Assembly (NCBI GenBank): GCA_014377445.1
Contig: JACMPP010000126.1
Coordinates: 1 to 55,535 of the forward strand
Reading direction: 5' to 3'
DNA: 55,535 bases
Source: Oligoflexus sp.
GTDB taxonomy: Bacteria; Bdellovibrionota_B; Oligoflexia; Oligoflexales; Oligoflexaceae
How positions within the stretch are numbered: the first letter of the stretch is position 1; each line of letters begins with the position of its first letter. The notes beneath the pieces were generated by a model that ran no database searches, had not been told where the DNA came from, and saw only the letters and a list, made by a program, of their open reading frames with translations. Positions 35,202 through 44,235 of the stretch are shown here, piece after piece. The translations under genes were made by a program, and so were the position numbers.

Positions 35202-37226
35202 TCAAATCCCCTCGGCTAGCCAGCCGTCGGATTTGTCGAGCACTTGGTTGTAGACCTTGGATTCGACGAAAATATCGAAGAGATCCTTATCGATCTTCTG
35301 GACTTTGACTTCCATCTCCAGGATTTCGAGGGCTTTCACCACGGGAACCGCTTTTTTATAGGGGCGGTCCGATGCGGTGAGGGCATCGAAGATGTCGGCG
35401 ATCGTCATCAAACGCGTTTGCGTTGGAATTTCTTCTTCAAAAGAACCTTTGGGATAACCGGTGCCATCGAGTTTCTCGTGGTGTTTCGCGGCGATGATCG
35501 GCACGTTAGGAAACGAGCGACCCCAAGGGATTTTTCTCAAGAACTCGTAGGTGTGAACCACGTGGCTCTGGATCTCGGCGAATTCCTCACGGGTCAGTGA
35601 ACCGCGCGATACGCTGAGAGCCTGAAGTTCGCGATCCGAAAGGAAAGGGCGGGACTTCGTGCGCGCATCACGGAATGTGAGATTGCCAATGTCTTTGAGG
35701 CGTTCAAAGCCGCCTTGTTCCAGGACAGTCGGCTCATTGCATTTTTGTATAAAGGCGATAAATTCATCGAGTTCCAGTAGTCGTGTCTCGTAAGTGGTCT
35801 TGTAGGTCTCGGCATCGAAGCCAGGGGCAACGGTGGCCTTGCCGGTAAGGAAGTCGATGTATTCGCGAAGATATTCGATTTCAAAGCGGGAGCGGATATG
35901 CTCGAAGCGTTCCGTGAGAATGTCGTATTCCCAGGGATAGAGTTTTTTGGCTTTGGTCAGAACCTGTTCGCGAACGCCTAACTTCCCGAAGTCATGGAGC
36001 AGCGAAGCGTATTCGATCTCCTTGAGCTGACGTTTGTCGAAGTAGGTGTCTTTGAAGCGTCCGTGATCGACGGCGTTCAAGATCTCGGCCATGCCGAGAG
36101 TAAGTTTGGCCACGCGATGCGAATGACCGCTCGTGGTCGGATCTCGTTGTTCGATCGCGGTGACGGCGGCGTTGACGAAACCATCGAAAAGTTGCTCTTT
36201 TTCCAGGGTAAGGAGAGCGTTCTCAAGAGCGATGCCCGCCTGCTGGGCGACGATCTCGGCGTATTCAATATCGATGGCGCTGAATTCGGTGACGTTATTG
36301 CTGAAGTCCGAAACGCCGCGAAGACTCTTGATGCCGGGGTTCCGACGGTTGATCAGCTGAATCACGCCGATGACGCGATAGCTGATGTCGAACATAGGAA
36401 TGGTCAACATCGAACGGCATTGGTAGCCCGTGCGAAGGTCGAAAGTCTTATCGTGTTTGGCATGAAAGGGATTTTTCTGAGGATTTTCGTTGAGTTCATA
36501 AAGATCTGGAATATTGATCGATTGCTGATGAACGACAGCCGAACCCACGATGGATTGGTCGTTGACCTTGATCGAAAATTCTTCAAGTTCCTGTTGAACC
36601 GTTTCGTTTTGAGTGACTTTGAAAACGATACGACTGTCGTTCTCACGTTGCTCATTCCAATCGACCGTATAGATTGATCCCGCATCCGCATTGGCGATCT
36701 CGCGCGCTTTTTGCAAAATCAGGGAAAGCAGCTTCTTGGTATCACGAACGCCGTTGAGCTCACGAGAGACGCGCAAAACATATTTGACGTTGTCGTTGGT
36801 TTCTTTGACGTTCTTATTGGCTCTGTCGGCATTGATCATCAACGCCTGGAGACGTGTGATGTTATGGATGGCGTTGAGGAGTTGCTGCGTCCGGATCGGT
36901 ATGGATAGCGAGCGGAAGTTGGCCGCTTCAAGCTCTGCTGGCAGCGCTTCGATCTCACTGTCGGTACCCGTACAGATAAAACAAAGGTTCGGATCTTCGG
37001 ATTTTTCAAGAAAGGGTTGCATCTTCTGGGAATCTTGCCAGACTTTGCTCTCCAAAAAGATGAGGACCATGTCGCCTGTGTTCAGGCTGAACACACCGTC
37101 ATTGGGAACGTCAAGTTGGTAGTTGGGGAACTGACCGCAGACAGCCGCGAGCGTAACAAAGTTACCGATGTCATCGGCAATGTTATTCGATTCCGATGTA
37201 AGAGTTTCTCTGGCTTGGGAACTCAT
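35202..37226 (-). CDS. GAF/HD-GYP cyclic-di-GMP phosphodiesterase-like protein
   Basis: 674 residues. Residues 1-130 form a divergent receiver-like domain with no clear phosphoacceptor; residues about 157-340 form a GAF sensory domain; residues about 355-650 form an HD-GYP domain with GHSHRVAKLTLG, the HD pair in YASLLHDFGKLG, HVVHTYEFL and AKHHEKLDGTGYPKG. The HHExxDGxGYP motif is complete, so c-di-GMP hydrolysis is expected; the insert after the HD motif is longer than usual. Start ATG 37226 chosen over an upstream GTG at 37286. No diguanylate cyclase is adjacent. Confidence 0.85.
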   Translation of the reverse strand: MSSQARETLTSESNNIADDIGNFVTLAAVCGQFPNYQLDVPNDGVFSLNTGDMVLIFLESKVWQDSQKMQPFLEKSEDPNLCFICTGTDSEIEALPAELEAANFRSLSIPIRTQQLLNAIHNITRLQALMINADRANKNVKETNDNVKYVLRVSRELNGVRDTKKLLSLILQKAREIANADAGSIYTVDWNEQRENDSRIVFKVTQNETVQQELEEFSIKVNDQSIVGSAVVHQQSINIPDLYELNENPQKNPFHAKHDKTFDLRTGYQCRSMLTIPMFDISYRVIGVIQLINRRNPGIKSLRGVSDFSNNVTEFSAIDIEYAEIVAQQAGIALENALLTLEKEQLFDGFVNAAVTAIEQRDPTTSGHSHRVAKLTLGMAEILNAVDHGRFKDTYFDKRQLKEIEYASLLHDFGKLGVREQVLTKAKKLYPWEYDILTERFEHIRSRFEIEYLREYIDFLTGKATVAPGFDAETYKTTYETRLLELDEFIAFIQKCNEPTVLEQGGFERLKDIGNLTFRDARTKSRPFLSDRELQALSVSRGSLTREEFAEIQSHVVHTYEFLRKIPWGRSFPNVPIIAAKHHEKLDGTGYPKGSFEEEIPTQTRLMTIADIFDALTASDRPYKKAVPVVKALEILEMEVKVQKIDKDLFDIFVESKVYNQVLDKSDGWLAEGI

Positions 37227-37426
37227 TAGTCGTCCGCATACTAACTGTGGGAAGTACAAAACCTCGAATTGAGGCAGATTTGGCACCGTACGATCATTGT
37301 ACCCCTAAAATCGGTCTATACCAAATAGGCAGCTTTTATAGCCCCTGCCTTCGGACTGATGGATTGGGCAAGAAACGACAAAATAGGGAGAGCTCAAAAG
37401 GAGTTGCTCCCAGGGAGATAGTTGAA

Positions 37427-38176
37427 ATGGATTATGGTGTTGTTCTCGATTTGGAAACCAGCGGCATGGAAGTTGGTAAGGACCAAATTATCGAAGTGGG
37501 CATTTTGGAGTTTTGCGTCGGTGAAGACGGCAAGCCACAGATCACCAATATGTATAGTGCGGTCGAGGATCCGGGTTTTCCTCTTTCCCCCGAGATTCAG
37601 AAGCTCACCGGGCTCAAAGACGAAACCGTCAAGGGTCAACGGGTGAACTGGGCCTACGTGCGGGAGATTCTCGAACGCGCTTCGCTGGTCGTGGCCCACA
37701 ACGCGTCTTTCGATCGTTCCTTCATCGAGTTACGCGCTGAGCTTCAGGGTCTCGATCTGCACTGGGCCTGCAGCATGAAACATATCGATTGGGAAGGTAA
37801 GGGCTTTCGCACCCGGGCGTTGAACTACCTCGCCGCCGATCATGGCTTTGTCAATCCCTTTGCCCATCGCGCGCTCTTCGATTGTGCGACGACCTTCCGT
37901 ATCGTCGAGCCTTACTTCGGCGAACTGCTCAGCCGCAGCTACCTTCAGGAAATGCGTATCCTCGCAACCGGCGCAGCCTTTGAAGCCAAAGACAAGCTTC
38001 GCGCCGCCCGTTATCGTTGGGACCCGCAGCAACGGGTCTGGTTCAAGGATATTCTGGAAGATGGGTTGGAAGGGGAACGACTCTTTCTCAAAACTGAAAT
38101 CTACACCAACGGGCGTGACACCCACCGCGTTGAGAATCTATCTGCCGTTGTGCGCAGCGGAGACGCTCAAGGTTAG
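37427..38176 (+). CDS. DnaQ-like 3'-5' exonuclease
   Basis: 249 residues. An N-terminal DEDDh exonuclease fold is evident: DLETSG (first Asp-Glu pair), VVAHNASFDRSFI, and the closing HRALFDCATT (His and Asp). The C-terminal 80 residues (FEAKDKLRAARYRWDPQQRVWFK) resemble the RNase H-adjacent regions of DNA polymerase III epsilon relatives in other bacteria. It may act in repair or RNA trimming. ATG at 37427 follows AGGGAGA; upstream in-frame codons carry no homology. Divergent from the HD-GYP gene. Confidence 0.82.
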   Translation: MDYGVVLDLETSGMEVGKDQIIEVGILEFCVGEDGKPQITNMYSAVEDPGFPLSPEIQKLTGLKDETVKGQRVNWAYVREILERASLVVAHNASFDRSFIELRAELQGLDLHWACSMKHIDWEGKGFRTRALNYLAADHGFVNPFAHRALFDCATTFRIVEPYFGELLSRSYLQEMRILATGAAFEAKDKLRAARYRWDPQQRVWFKDILEDGLEGERLFLKTEIYTNGRDTHRVENLSAVVRSGDAQG

Positions 38177-38184
38177 GCGTCAGT

Positions 38185-39144
38185 TTAGGGCAAAGGCTGA
38201 GCGGGAGCTGGGTCTTTGTTTTCGCCGCTTTTTCGTTCGACCTCATAAAGCTGTTTGAGCTTAGAGTCAAAGAAAGCAAATTTAAGAGATACAGGTGACA
38301 CCTTGAGACTCATAAAGCCGAAGCTGGACTCCGCAAACAGCGTTTCCTTCTGCCACTTCTTCACTTCATAAAGATCGGCTCCACCGCCGCCCACCACAAA
38401 CAAATCAAGAGGACAGTTCGCCGACGTCAGATGCTCCAGGTGATGGGAGTGCCCGGATATGTAAGTTTGAGCTTTCCCGCAAAGGACCTTTTCCAGCAGC
38501 ATACCTTGCAGAGTTCGTGAATATTTGCCGCTTGAGCTGGTGATGGGATGGTGGCCCAGGACGATCCTGTTCGGAGCGTCGGTCTTCGCAAGGGAATCGA
38601 GCATGAAATCGATCGTGCAGTATTGATTAAAGCCGCAGATATCCATGATGTTGCTATCGATCATCGTGAGCTGAAGCTGCTTTCCAAAACGAATATCGTA
38701 GAAACGATGCGGCATGTTCCAGGCGGGAGTCTTGCCGTGATAATTGATTTCGGCCGCCGGATTCCCTTTGTAATCGTGATTGCCGAGCAATGCGTAGTAG
38801 GGGACTTTGCCGATGCAGTCGCGATTGTAAGGCGTGATGAATTTGCTTTGCCACTGGGGGTCTTCGGGAGACTCCACGCCTTTGGGATAAAAGTTGTCGC
38901 CTAGAAAGATAATGGCCGAAAGCTTGTGGGTCTGGCAGTAACTGTTCATGGCCTCGGCAATTGAAATCTGATGTTCGTCTCCCGAACCCATGTCGCCGAC
39001 CAGTAGAATCTCAAAATTATCTCCAGTTTCCAGACGAGGATGGAGATCCTGGCCGTTCCAGCTCGGAGCACTTTGGCGCCAATAGCTAAAGCCGATAAGG
39101 ACGAGGACGAGTAGGATAATGGGAAAAGACTTTAACTTAGACAT
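38185..39144 (-). CDS. Exported metallophosphoesterase, purple acid phosphatase-like
   Basis: 319 residues with an N-terminal hydrophobic segment (LKSFPIILLVLVLIGFSYW) that exports or anchors it. The calcineurin-like metal site is complete: VGDMGSGD, FLGDNFYPKG, LLGNHDYKGNP, GHHPI and SGHSHHLEHL. The layout with a Tyr after GDNF is that of tartrate-resistant acid phosphatases. It should hydrolyse phosphoesters in the periplasm. Adjacent but convergent with the exonuclease gene; substrate unknown. Confidence 0.85.
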   Translation of the reverse strand: MSKLKSFPIILLVLVLIGFSYWRQSAPSWNGQDLHPRLETGDNFEILLVGDMGSGDEHQISIAEAMNSYCQTHKLSAIIFLGDNFYPKGVESPEDPQWQSKFITPYNRDCIGKVPYYALLGNHDYKGNPAAEINYHGKTPAWNMPHRFYDIRFGKQLQLTMIDSNIMDICGFNQYCTIDFMLDSLAKTDAPNRIVLGHHPITSSSGKYSRTLQGMLLEKVLCGKAQTYISGHSHHLEHLTSANCPLDLFVVGGGGADLYEVKKWQKETLFAESSFGFMSLKVSPVSLKFAFFDSKLKQLYEVERKSGENKDPAPAQPLP

Positions 39145-39194
39145 GACCTGTGCCCCCGCTGCTATGCGAGGACTTTAGCATGGACGATGGACGC

Positions 39195-39222
39195 AAAAAA
39201 GACCAAAGCACTCGGGCTTTGG
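39195..39222 (-). terminator. Terminator of the lytic transglycosylase gene
   Basis: On the minus strand CCAAAGC pairs with GCTTTGG around CCGAGT and is followed by TCTTTTTT. It lies 30-55 bases past the transglycosylase stop codon. Confidence 0.75.
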
Positions 39223-39250
39223 GCTCCTTCATCTTCAGTTCAGAAACGGA

Positions 39251-41326
39251 TCAGAAGATATTCTCAGTTTCAGGGAGGTTGCTTGGCAACTTCTTCTGCA
39301 TATAGTCCGGCGGTGACTGTGTTTCCTGCAGACGGAACGCAGTAAAGGTGCTCATGACCTTCTTGACATAATTTCTGGTTTCGCCGTAGGGGATGAACTC
39401 CACAAAAGCATCGTTGGGACAGCCCTGGCATTCTTTCAGCCACTTGTTCACAATCGTTGGACCGGCGTTGTAGGCCGCCACCGCTGGAATCTCATGGCCA
39501 CCGTAGTAGTGGAGGAGAAGCGAGAGGTAGAGGCTACCGTAGGTGATGTTGGTGTCGGCTGTCTGAAGCTGGTCGAGCTTGAAATCCGAATCTTCAAAGA
39601 GACGCGACAGCCTTACCGCTGTGTAAGGCATAAGCTGCATGAGGCCCTGAGCACCAGCCTGCGAGAGGGCACGACTGTTGAATCCGCTTTCTGAGCGCAT
39701 GATTGCAAGGATCAGATAAGGGTCGATATCCATCGACGGTGCGATCTCGTGAACATAGGAGGCAAAAGGAATGCGATCGCTGCGTTCAAGCTTGTCGGCT
39801 TTAAGATTCTTCGGATGATAGGCTGCAAAGATCGGTTGGGCCGCGGATGGATTATCCTTGTCCGGACTGAGATCGAGGCTGGCTTTTTTCTTGTCCTGAA
39901 CCGCTTGCGCATGCGTGATCGCCGCTCTTGCGGACATCGTATAGAAGCCTGGATTAGCGCGAGACAAAAGCGGCTTCAGTAGATCGACTGCGGCTGCAAT
40001 TTTGCCGGAGGAAAGGAGCGTACGCCCTTCCCAATAGAGGCCGGCGTCTTTTCTGAAGTCGATTTCATTGAACGCTTTGTCTTTGGAACTGACGATGTAT
40101 TGGCTAGCTGCTTTCAGGTCGCCGCTCGCGAGCAGGTTCCAAAAGTAGTACCAGCGATATCGATAGTGATTGTTGCGTTTGAGCAGTGCGAGGTAAGCCG
40201 TCGATGCGTCCGCAAACTTTTGACTGTTCATCATGCTTTTGGCCTGGGCCTCTTTGAACATGATATTGCTACCGGTGATTTCTTTGGCCTGATCGAAAGT
40301 TTGAAGCGCGATACTGTGTTCGCCTTTCTCAGAGTAGATGTAGGCCATCCATCCCAAGAGTTCCTGCTTCAACTCCACAGGAGTTTCCGCTTTGTTGCTA
40401 TTGGTCTGGGCCAGTTTAAATCCGTCGTCAAGCAGACCGAGGAAACAATAGACCTTCACCTTCTCGGTGAGTTCCAGAACGCCCGGTTGGGCATCACTGG
40501 TTTTGCGGAGGGGTGAGTCGAGCAGGACCAGAATCTTCTGCTGCTGGGTCTTATCATCAGATGAGTTTCGATAGACCTTCTTGAGCAGGCCGTAGGTAAA
40601 GCTGTATTTGGGTTTTTCTTCCTTGGCGAGTTTGATCAACTCCTCCAAAGCCCAGGTCGCCTCTTCGGAAGCGGGGTATTGATCGAGCAGGACTTCAACG
40701 GTCTTGATGTACTTCTCGTTATCATCCTGATGCGCATAGATGAGAGCGGCTTTCTTGATGAAACGATCTTTGCGTATCGTTCTCGGGTAGCCGCTGTAGT
40801 ATTTTTTGTAGACGGCAAGATAGTCATCTTCTTTATCGAGAGCTTGATTGGTGTCGAGCAGCATTTCGACGAGAGAATGGCGAATCGGCTCTTCAGGGTT
40901 TTTGAGCAGCTGTGTTTCAATCTCTTTTTTGGTTTCGACGTCGAGCAGGGCTGCGTGACGGAAACGGATCTTCATATGTTCGATTTCAGCATCATAGTGA
41001 TTGAATTCAGGAATGGTTGGGTCCTTCAACGCCTCAGCGATGCCGAGGTAGTAGCGCGAGAGTCGATAGTTCGACTCCCAATAATGAGCGGCGAGCAGGA
41101 TTGCGGCCTGCATTCTCTTTGTTGGTTCGACTTCGCCTTGCACCTGCTCGGTTAGACCGGCGAGTGTGCTGCGGAGTTTATCCTGCTGTTCGTCTTTGAT
41201 CGTGCGAAGGGCTTTTTTGAGCATGACCTCGTAAGCCTCAGGCTCCTTAGCCTGAAGACTCGCGGAAAACAAGAGACTGCTGCTGAGCAAGCAGGCGGTG
41301 CAGAGTGAGCCTAAGCGCAGGGTCAT
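39251..41326 (-). CDS. Slt-type soluble lytic murein transglycosylase
   Basis: 691 residues: signal peptide (cut after ASLQA), about 480 residues of TPR-like helices forming a ring or solenoid, and a C-terminal SLT domain with catalytic Glu546 in MRSESGFNSRAL, then GAQGLMQLMPYTA, YGSLYL and AVAAYNAGP. It cleaves peptidoglycan glycan strands to 1,6-anhydro muropeptides. The domain order matches Slt70. Two Cys after the NAGP motif (CQGC) are unusual. It is monocistronic. Confidence 0.92.
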   Translation of the reverse strand: MTLRLGSLCTACLLSSSLLFSASLQAKEPEAYEVMLKKALRTIKDEQQDKLRSTLAGLTEQVQGEVEPTKRMQAAILLAAHYWESNYRLSRYYLGIAEALKDPTIPEFNHYDAEIEHMKIRFRHAALLDVETKKEIETQLLKNPEEPIRHSLVEMLLDTNQALDKEDDYLAVYKKYYSGYPRTIRKDRFIKKAALIYAHQDDNEKYIKTVEVLLDQYPASEEATWALEELIKLAKEEKPKYSFTYGLLKKVYRNSSDDKTQQQKILVLLDSPLRKTSDAQPGVLELTEKVKVYCFLGLLDDGFKLAQTNSNKAETPVELKQELLGWMAYIYSEKGEHSIALQTFDQAKEITGSNIMFKEAQAKSMMNSQKFADASTAYLALLKRNNHYRYRWYYFWNLLASGDLKAASQYIVSSKDKAFNEIDFRKDAGLYWEGRTLLSSGKIAAAVDLLKPLLSRANPGFYTMSARAAITHAQAVQDKKKASLDLSPDKDNPSAAQPIFAAYHPKNLKADKLERSDRIPFASYVHEIAPSMDIDPYLILAIMRSESGFNSRALSQAGAQGLMQLMPYTAVRLSRLFEDSDFKLDQLQTADTNITYGSLYLSLLLHYYGGHEIPAVAAYNAGPTIVNKWLKECQGCPNDAFVEFIPYGETRNYVKKVMSTFTAFRLQETQSPPDYMQKKLPSNLPETENIF

Positions 41327-41699
41327 GGAGTTGCCCTCCTTCCTCGGAGATTCTTACGAGTTATCGGTGTTATTGAGAGATTACTTGATCTTCATCTCGG
41401 TATCATTGGGACGTTCGGGCCTTGAAGCTTAAAGCCATGATATAGCCAAGCTATACAGGCCTCTGAGGCTTTGACACGAAGTGCCAATGCTGAATCACAC
41501 CGTGTATCTCGCGGGGTTGTATCGGTAAGAATTGATTGTACTCTTACCATTCTATGCCAAGCGCCTCTCAGATGGAATCTCGATTTTGTCGTCAAATTCC
41601 CCCAAAAACGCGCACAGTTATAAAATAAGTCAAGTTTGGGAGTTTTTTTCCGATAAATCCCTTAGGTGCACAACTTTTTCTGTTTAGAGAGGGGTAATC
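41327..41699. other. Divergent upstream region
   Basis: About 370 bases between the divergent transglycosylase and lipoprotein genes. A/T-rich toward the plus-strand gene, with no gene or clear repeat. Both promoters should lie here; I cannot place them with confidence. Confidence 0.4.
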
Positions 41700-42701
41700 G
41701 TGAAGACATGGGCCATCAACAGCGTTACGTTAATGATGACAATAGCCACGGCCACGGCTTGCTCGCAGGGAGAACGATCCCTCGACAAGCGTGGCGCTAA
41801 ACTCGCAGAATTCGGCGAACTTGGGAGTGGTAACTCCACCGTCCAAACCACGTCTCCCGCAGCACCGGCGACCTCTGAGGGTAGCGGTCCGGTCACCACT
41901 ACACCTGCAGCTCCAGTCCCTACCGTGGTTGACCTCCCCATTCGTGAACTCAAGTACCCTGCCCTAAAGCTCACAGCTGCAAAAGGTTTGGAATCGATCA
42001 AAGCCGCCGATATTATTCTCAGCAGCAAAGTCAGCGCGACTGATTTTGTGATTTTCGGCAAAGATGGTAGGTCCTGGAGCTACAAGCCCGATGCGACCGT
42101 TACCGCAGATGTTCTGCAACCTATCGAAGCCGTAGTTGTTGCGCCTGCTGGCGCGACCCTCTATTCGTTGCCTGATCAACAGTTCTGGTTCGTGTCGGCC
42201 GATAAACTTGGTCGGCATAAGCCTGCCTCCGCAGGATCGGCAGCCGATGAAAGGCTGTTAACGGTTCAACAGTTCTCGACCAAGACTTTCCAGGGTGACC
42301 TCACAAAAATGAAGGTGCTCTACGTCTCAGTCGACGAAATCATTTTCCACCTCGATTCGTTCATAGCAATCCTCAATGTGAAAACCGATCCAGCGCAGAT
42401 CAAACAACTGCCGATCGAAAAACTTCCTGTCGACCTCAAAGGTGCTGTTCAAGCCGGTCGCACAGATAAAGGTTACTGGTTCAAGGCGAATGGTTCGCTC
42501 TACCTCCTGAACGGTACAGAAGTCGAAGGCACATCGCCCTGGAGCAAAGGCGTTCTCGCCGCTGAACCTGGCGATCTCACTGGTCTCGCTTTCTGGCCTG
42601 CGATCGATGGAGCCAAGTACTCAGGCACCAGCTTCGGTACGGCTGCTACAGGGTTTTTCTCGGACGCGCCTTTGGCTAACACCACCGCGACAACGAAATA
42701 A
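41700..42701 (+). CDS. Predicted lipoprotein, unknown
   Basis: 333 residues. GTG start preceded by GAGAGGGG. A signal peptide ends in the lipobox ATACS (Cys21). After a low-complexity Thr/Ala/Pro linker (to about residue 75) comes a 250-residue domain with repeated beta-like stretches such as TDFVIFGKDGRSW and LYSLPDQQFWFVSADKLG, perhaps a propeller. No family recognised. A good terminator ends its transcript. Confidence 0.65.
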   Translation: MKTWAINSVTLMMTIATATACSQGERSLDKRGAKLAEFGELGSGNSTVQTTSPAAPATSEGSGPVTTTPAAPVPTVVDLPIRELKYPALKLTAAKGLESIKAADIILSSKVSATDFVIFGKDGRSWSYKPDATVTADVLQPIEAVVVAPAGATLYSLPDQQFWFVSADKLGRHKPASAGSAADERLLTVQQFSTKTFQGDLTKMKVLYVSVDEIIFHLDSFIAILNVKTDPAQIKQLPIEKLPVDLKGAVQAGRTDKGYWFKANGSLYLLNGTEVEGTSPWSKGVLAAEPGDLTGLAFWPAIDGAKYSGTSFGTAATGFFSDAPLANTTATTK

Positions 42702-42727
42702 ACAAATCTCAATTACCTACTCTCATG

Positions 42728-42754
42728 AGGGCTCCCAGGCGGGGGCCCTTTTTC
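42728..42754 (+). terminator. Terminator after the lipoprotein gene
   Basis: AGGGCTCCC pairs with GGGGGCCCT (one wobble pair) and is followed by five T. It separates the lipoprotein gene from tldD. Confidence 0.8.
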
Positions 42755-42795
42755 GTTTTGGCCTGTGCAGTGAGCTGGCCAAACAAATTCGACTT

Positions 42796-42804
42796 CGCTA
42801 GGAT
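42796..42804 (+). promoter_or_regulatory. Possible -10 element before tldD
   Basis: CGCTAGGAT, 48 bases before the tldD start, resembles the extended -10 elements seen elsewhere in the window. No convincing -35 box. Confidence 0.35.
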
Positions 42805-42852
42805 AAGAAAGAACAACCCTTTCTGGGGCGTAAAAAAGGAGTCATAAAGACC

Positions 42853-44235
42853 ATGCTTGATTCACGCACAGCTCAAGATGTCATCAGCGCAGGGTGTGAT
42901 CTCGGGGCTAGTTTTGTCGATATATTCGTGGAACGGTCCGTATATGAGGCCATTACACTCCGAGACAGTGAAGTGAAGGATATCAAAACCGGTACGGATT
43001 TCGGGATCGGCATCCGCGCGATCTTCGGTCACAAGTCGGTTTATGGCTACAGCAACATCGCGGAAAAGGAGGAGCTGCTCCGCATCCTTCGCCTTATCTG
43101 CGAAATGGACAAAACCGGCAAGAGCCAAAGCCCCCGCAGTTTCAATCATCAGAAGATCGCCGGTCAGGTCAAGATCGAGCAAGGTCTGAATAAGCCGAGT
43201 CCCTATGAAGAGAAGATAGCCTTTCTTCGCTCGGTGGATGAGGCGGTGCGGAAAAATTCGAAAGTTACCCAATTCGATGCTTTGAGCATGCAAAAGTGGC
43301 AAACAATCCAGGTTTTCGACTCCGAAGGTCTGGCGATGGAAGACGAACGTCATGCGATCCGAATTCCCATGACGGTGATCACGGCGGACGGCAGCAACCA
43401 AGCGCGGGCTTTCACAGGCCCGGGCGGCACAAGAGGCTGGGAACTGGCCAAGACGATTCGGCCTGAGGAAGTGGCGGATACTCTGGTGCGTCGCGCCTTG
43501 ACTGTTTTGAAGGCAGATCCCTGTCCAGCCGGTAAAATGCCGGTCGTTATCGATAATGGTTTTGGCGGCGTGATCTTTCACGAAGCCTGCGGCCATTTGC
43601 TTGAAACGACTTCGGTCGAAAAGAAAGCTTCGGTCTTTCACGACAAGATGGGCGAGATGATTGCTAGCTCGGTGGTCAGCGCCGTTGACGACGGCACGAT
43701 TCCTGGTCAGTGGGGATCGCTCATGGTCGACGATGAAGGAATGCCGACGCAGAAGACCCAGTTGATCAAGGATGGTCGCTTGAACTCGTTCCTGGTCGAT
43801 CGTTTGGGATCGATGAAAACGGGTTACGAACGCACGGGTTCCGCCCGTCGTCAGTCCTACAAATATGCCCCTGCTTCCCGCATGCGCAATACCTACATCG
43901 ATGCGGGTCATGACGATATGCAGGATATGATTGCATCGGTTTCCTTCGGCCTTTATGCGAAGGTCATGGGCGGCGGCAGCGTAACCCCCGGAACCGGTGA
44001 TTTCAACTTTGCGGTCGAAGAAGCCTACATCATCAAAGATGGCAAGATCGGTAAGGCGGTTCGGGGCGCGACGCTTATCGGGTCAGGTCCTCAGGTCCTG
44101 AAGAGTATTTCGATGGTCGGCAAAAACCTTGAGCTCTCGCCCGGTATGTGCGGTTCGGTCAGCGGTTCGATCAATGTCACCGTTGGTCAGCCTTCGATCA
44201 AAGTCGATGAGATCCTTGTTGGAGGAGAAGCCTAA
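42853..44235 (+). CDS. tldD: Metalloprotease TldD
   Basis: 460 residues, the catalytic partner of the TldD/TldE complex that trims peptides and processes microcin B17-like and other substrates in enterobacteria. The zinc site HEACGH (His243, His248) and the late GMCGSVSG Cys are intact, followed by VGQPSIKV. Ribosome binding site AAAAAAGGAG; TAATG overlap with tldE. No RiPP precursor is recognised nearby. Confidence 0.93.
   Translation: MLDSRTAQDVISAGCDLGASFVDIFVERSVYEAITLRDSEVKDIKTGTDFGIGIRAIFGHKSVYGYSNIAEKEELLRILRLICEMDKTGKSQSPRSFNHQKIAGQVKIEQGLNKPSPYEEKIAFLRSVDEAVRKNSKVTQFDALSMQKWQTIQVFDSEGLAMEDERHAIRIPMTVITADGSNQARAFTGPGGTRGWELAKTIRPEEVADTLVRRALTVLKADPCPAGKMPVVIDNGFGGVIFHEACGHLLETTSVEKKASVFHDKMGEMIASSVVSAVDDGTIPGQWGSLMVDDEGMPTQKTQLIKDGRLNSFLVDRLGSMKTGYERTGSARRQSYKYAPASRMRNTYIDAGHDDMQDMIASVSFGLYAKVMGGGSVTPGTGDFNFAVEEAYIIKDGKIGKAVRGATLIGSGPQVLKSISMVGKNLELSPGMCGSVSGSINVTVGQPSIKVDEILVGGEA

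Noticed and set aside
42862..43911. Minus-strand frame of 349 codons opposite tldD
   Set aside because: Shadow of tldD caused by codon bias; no start context and no motif.
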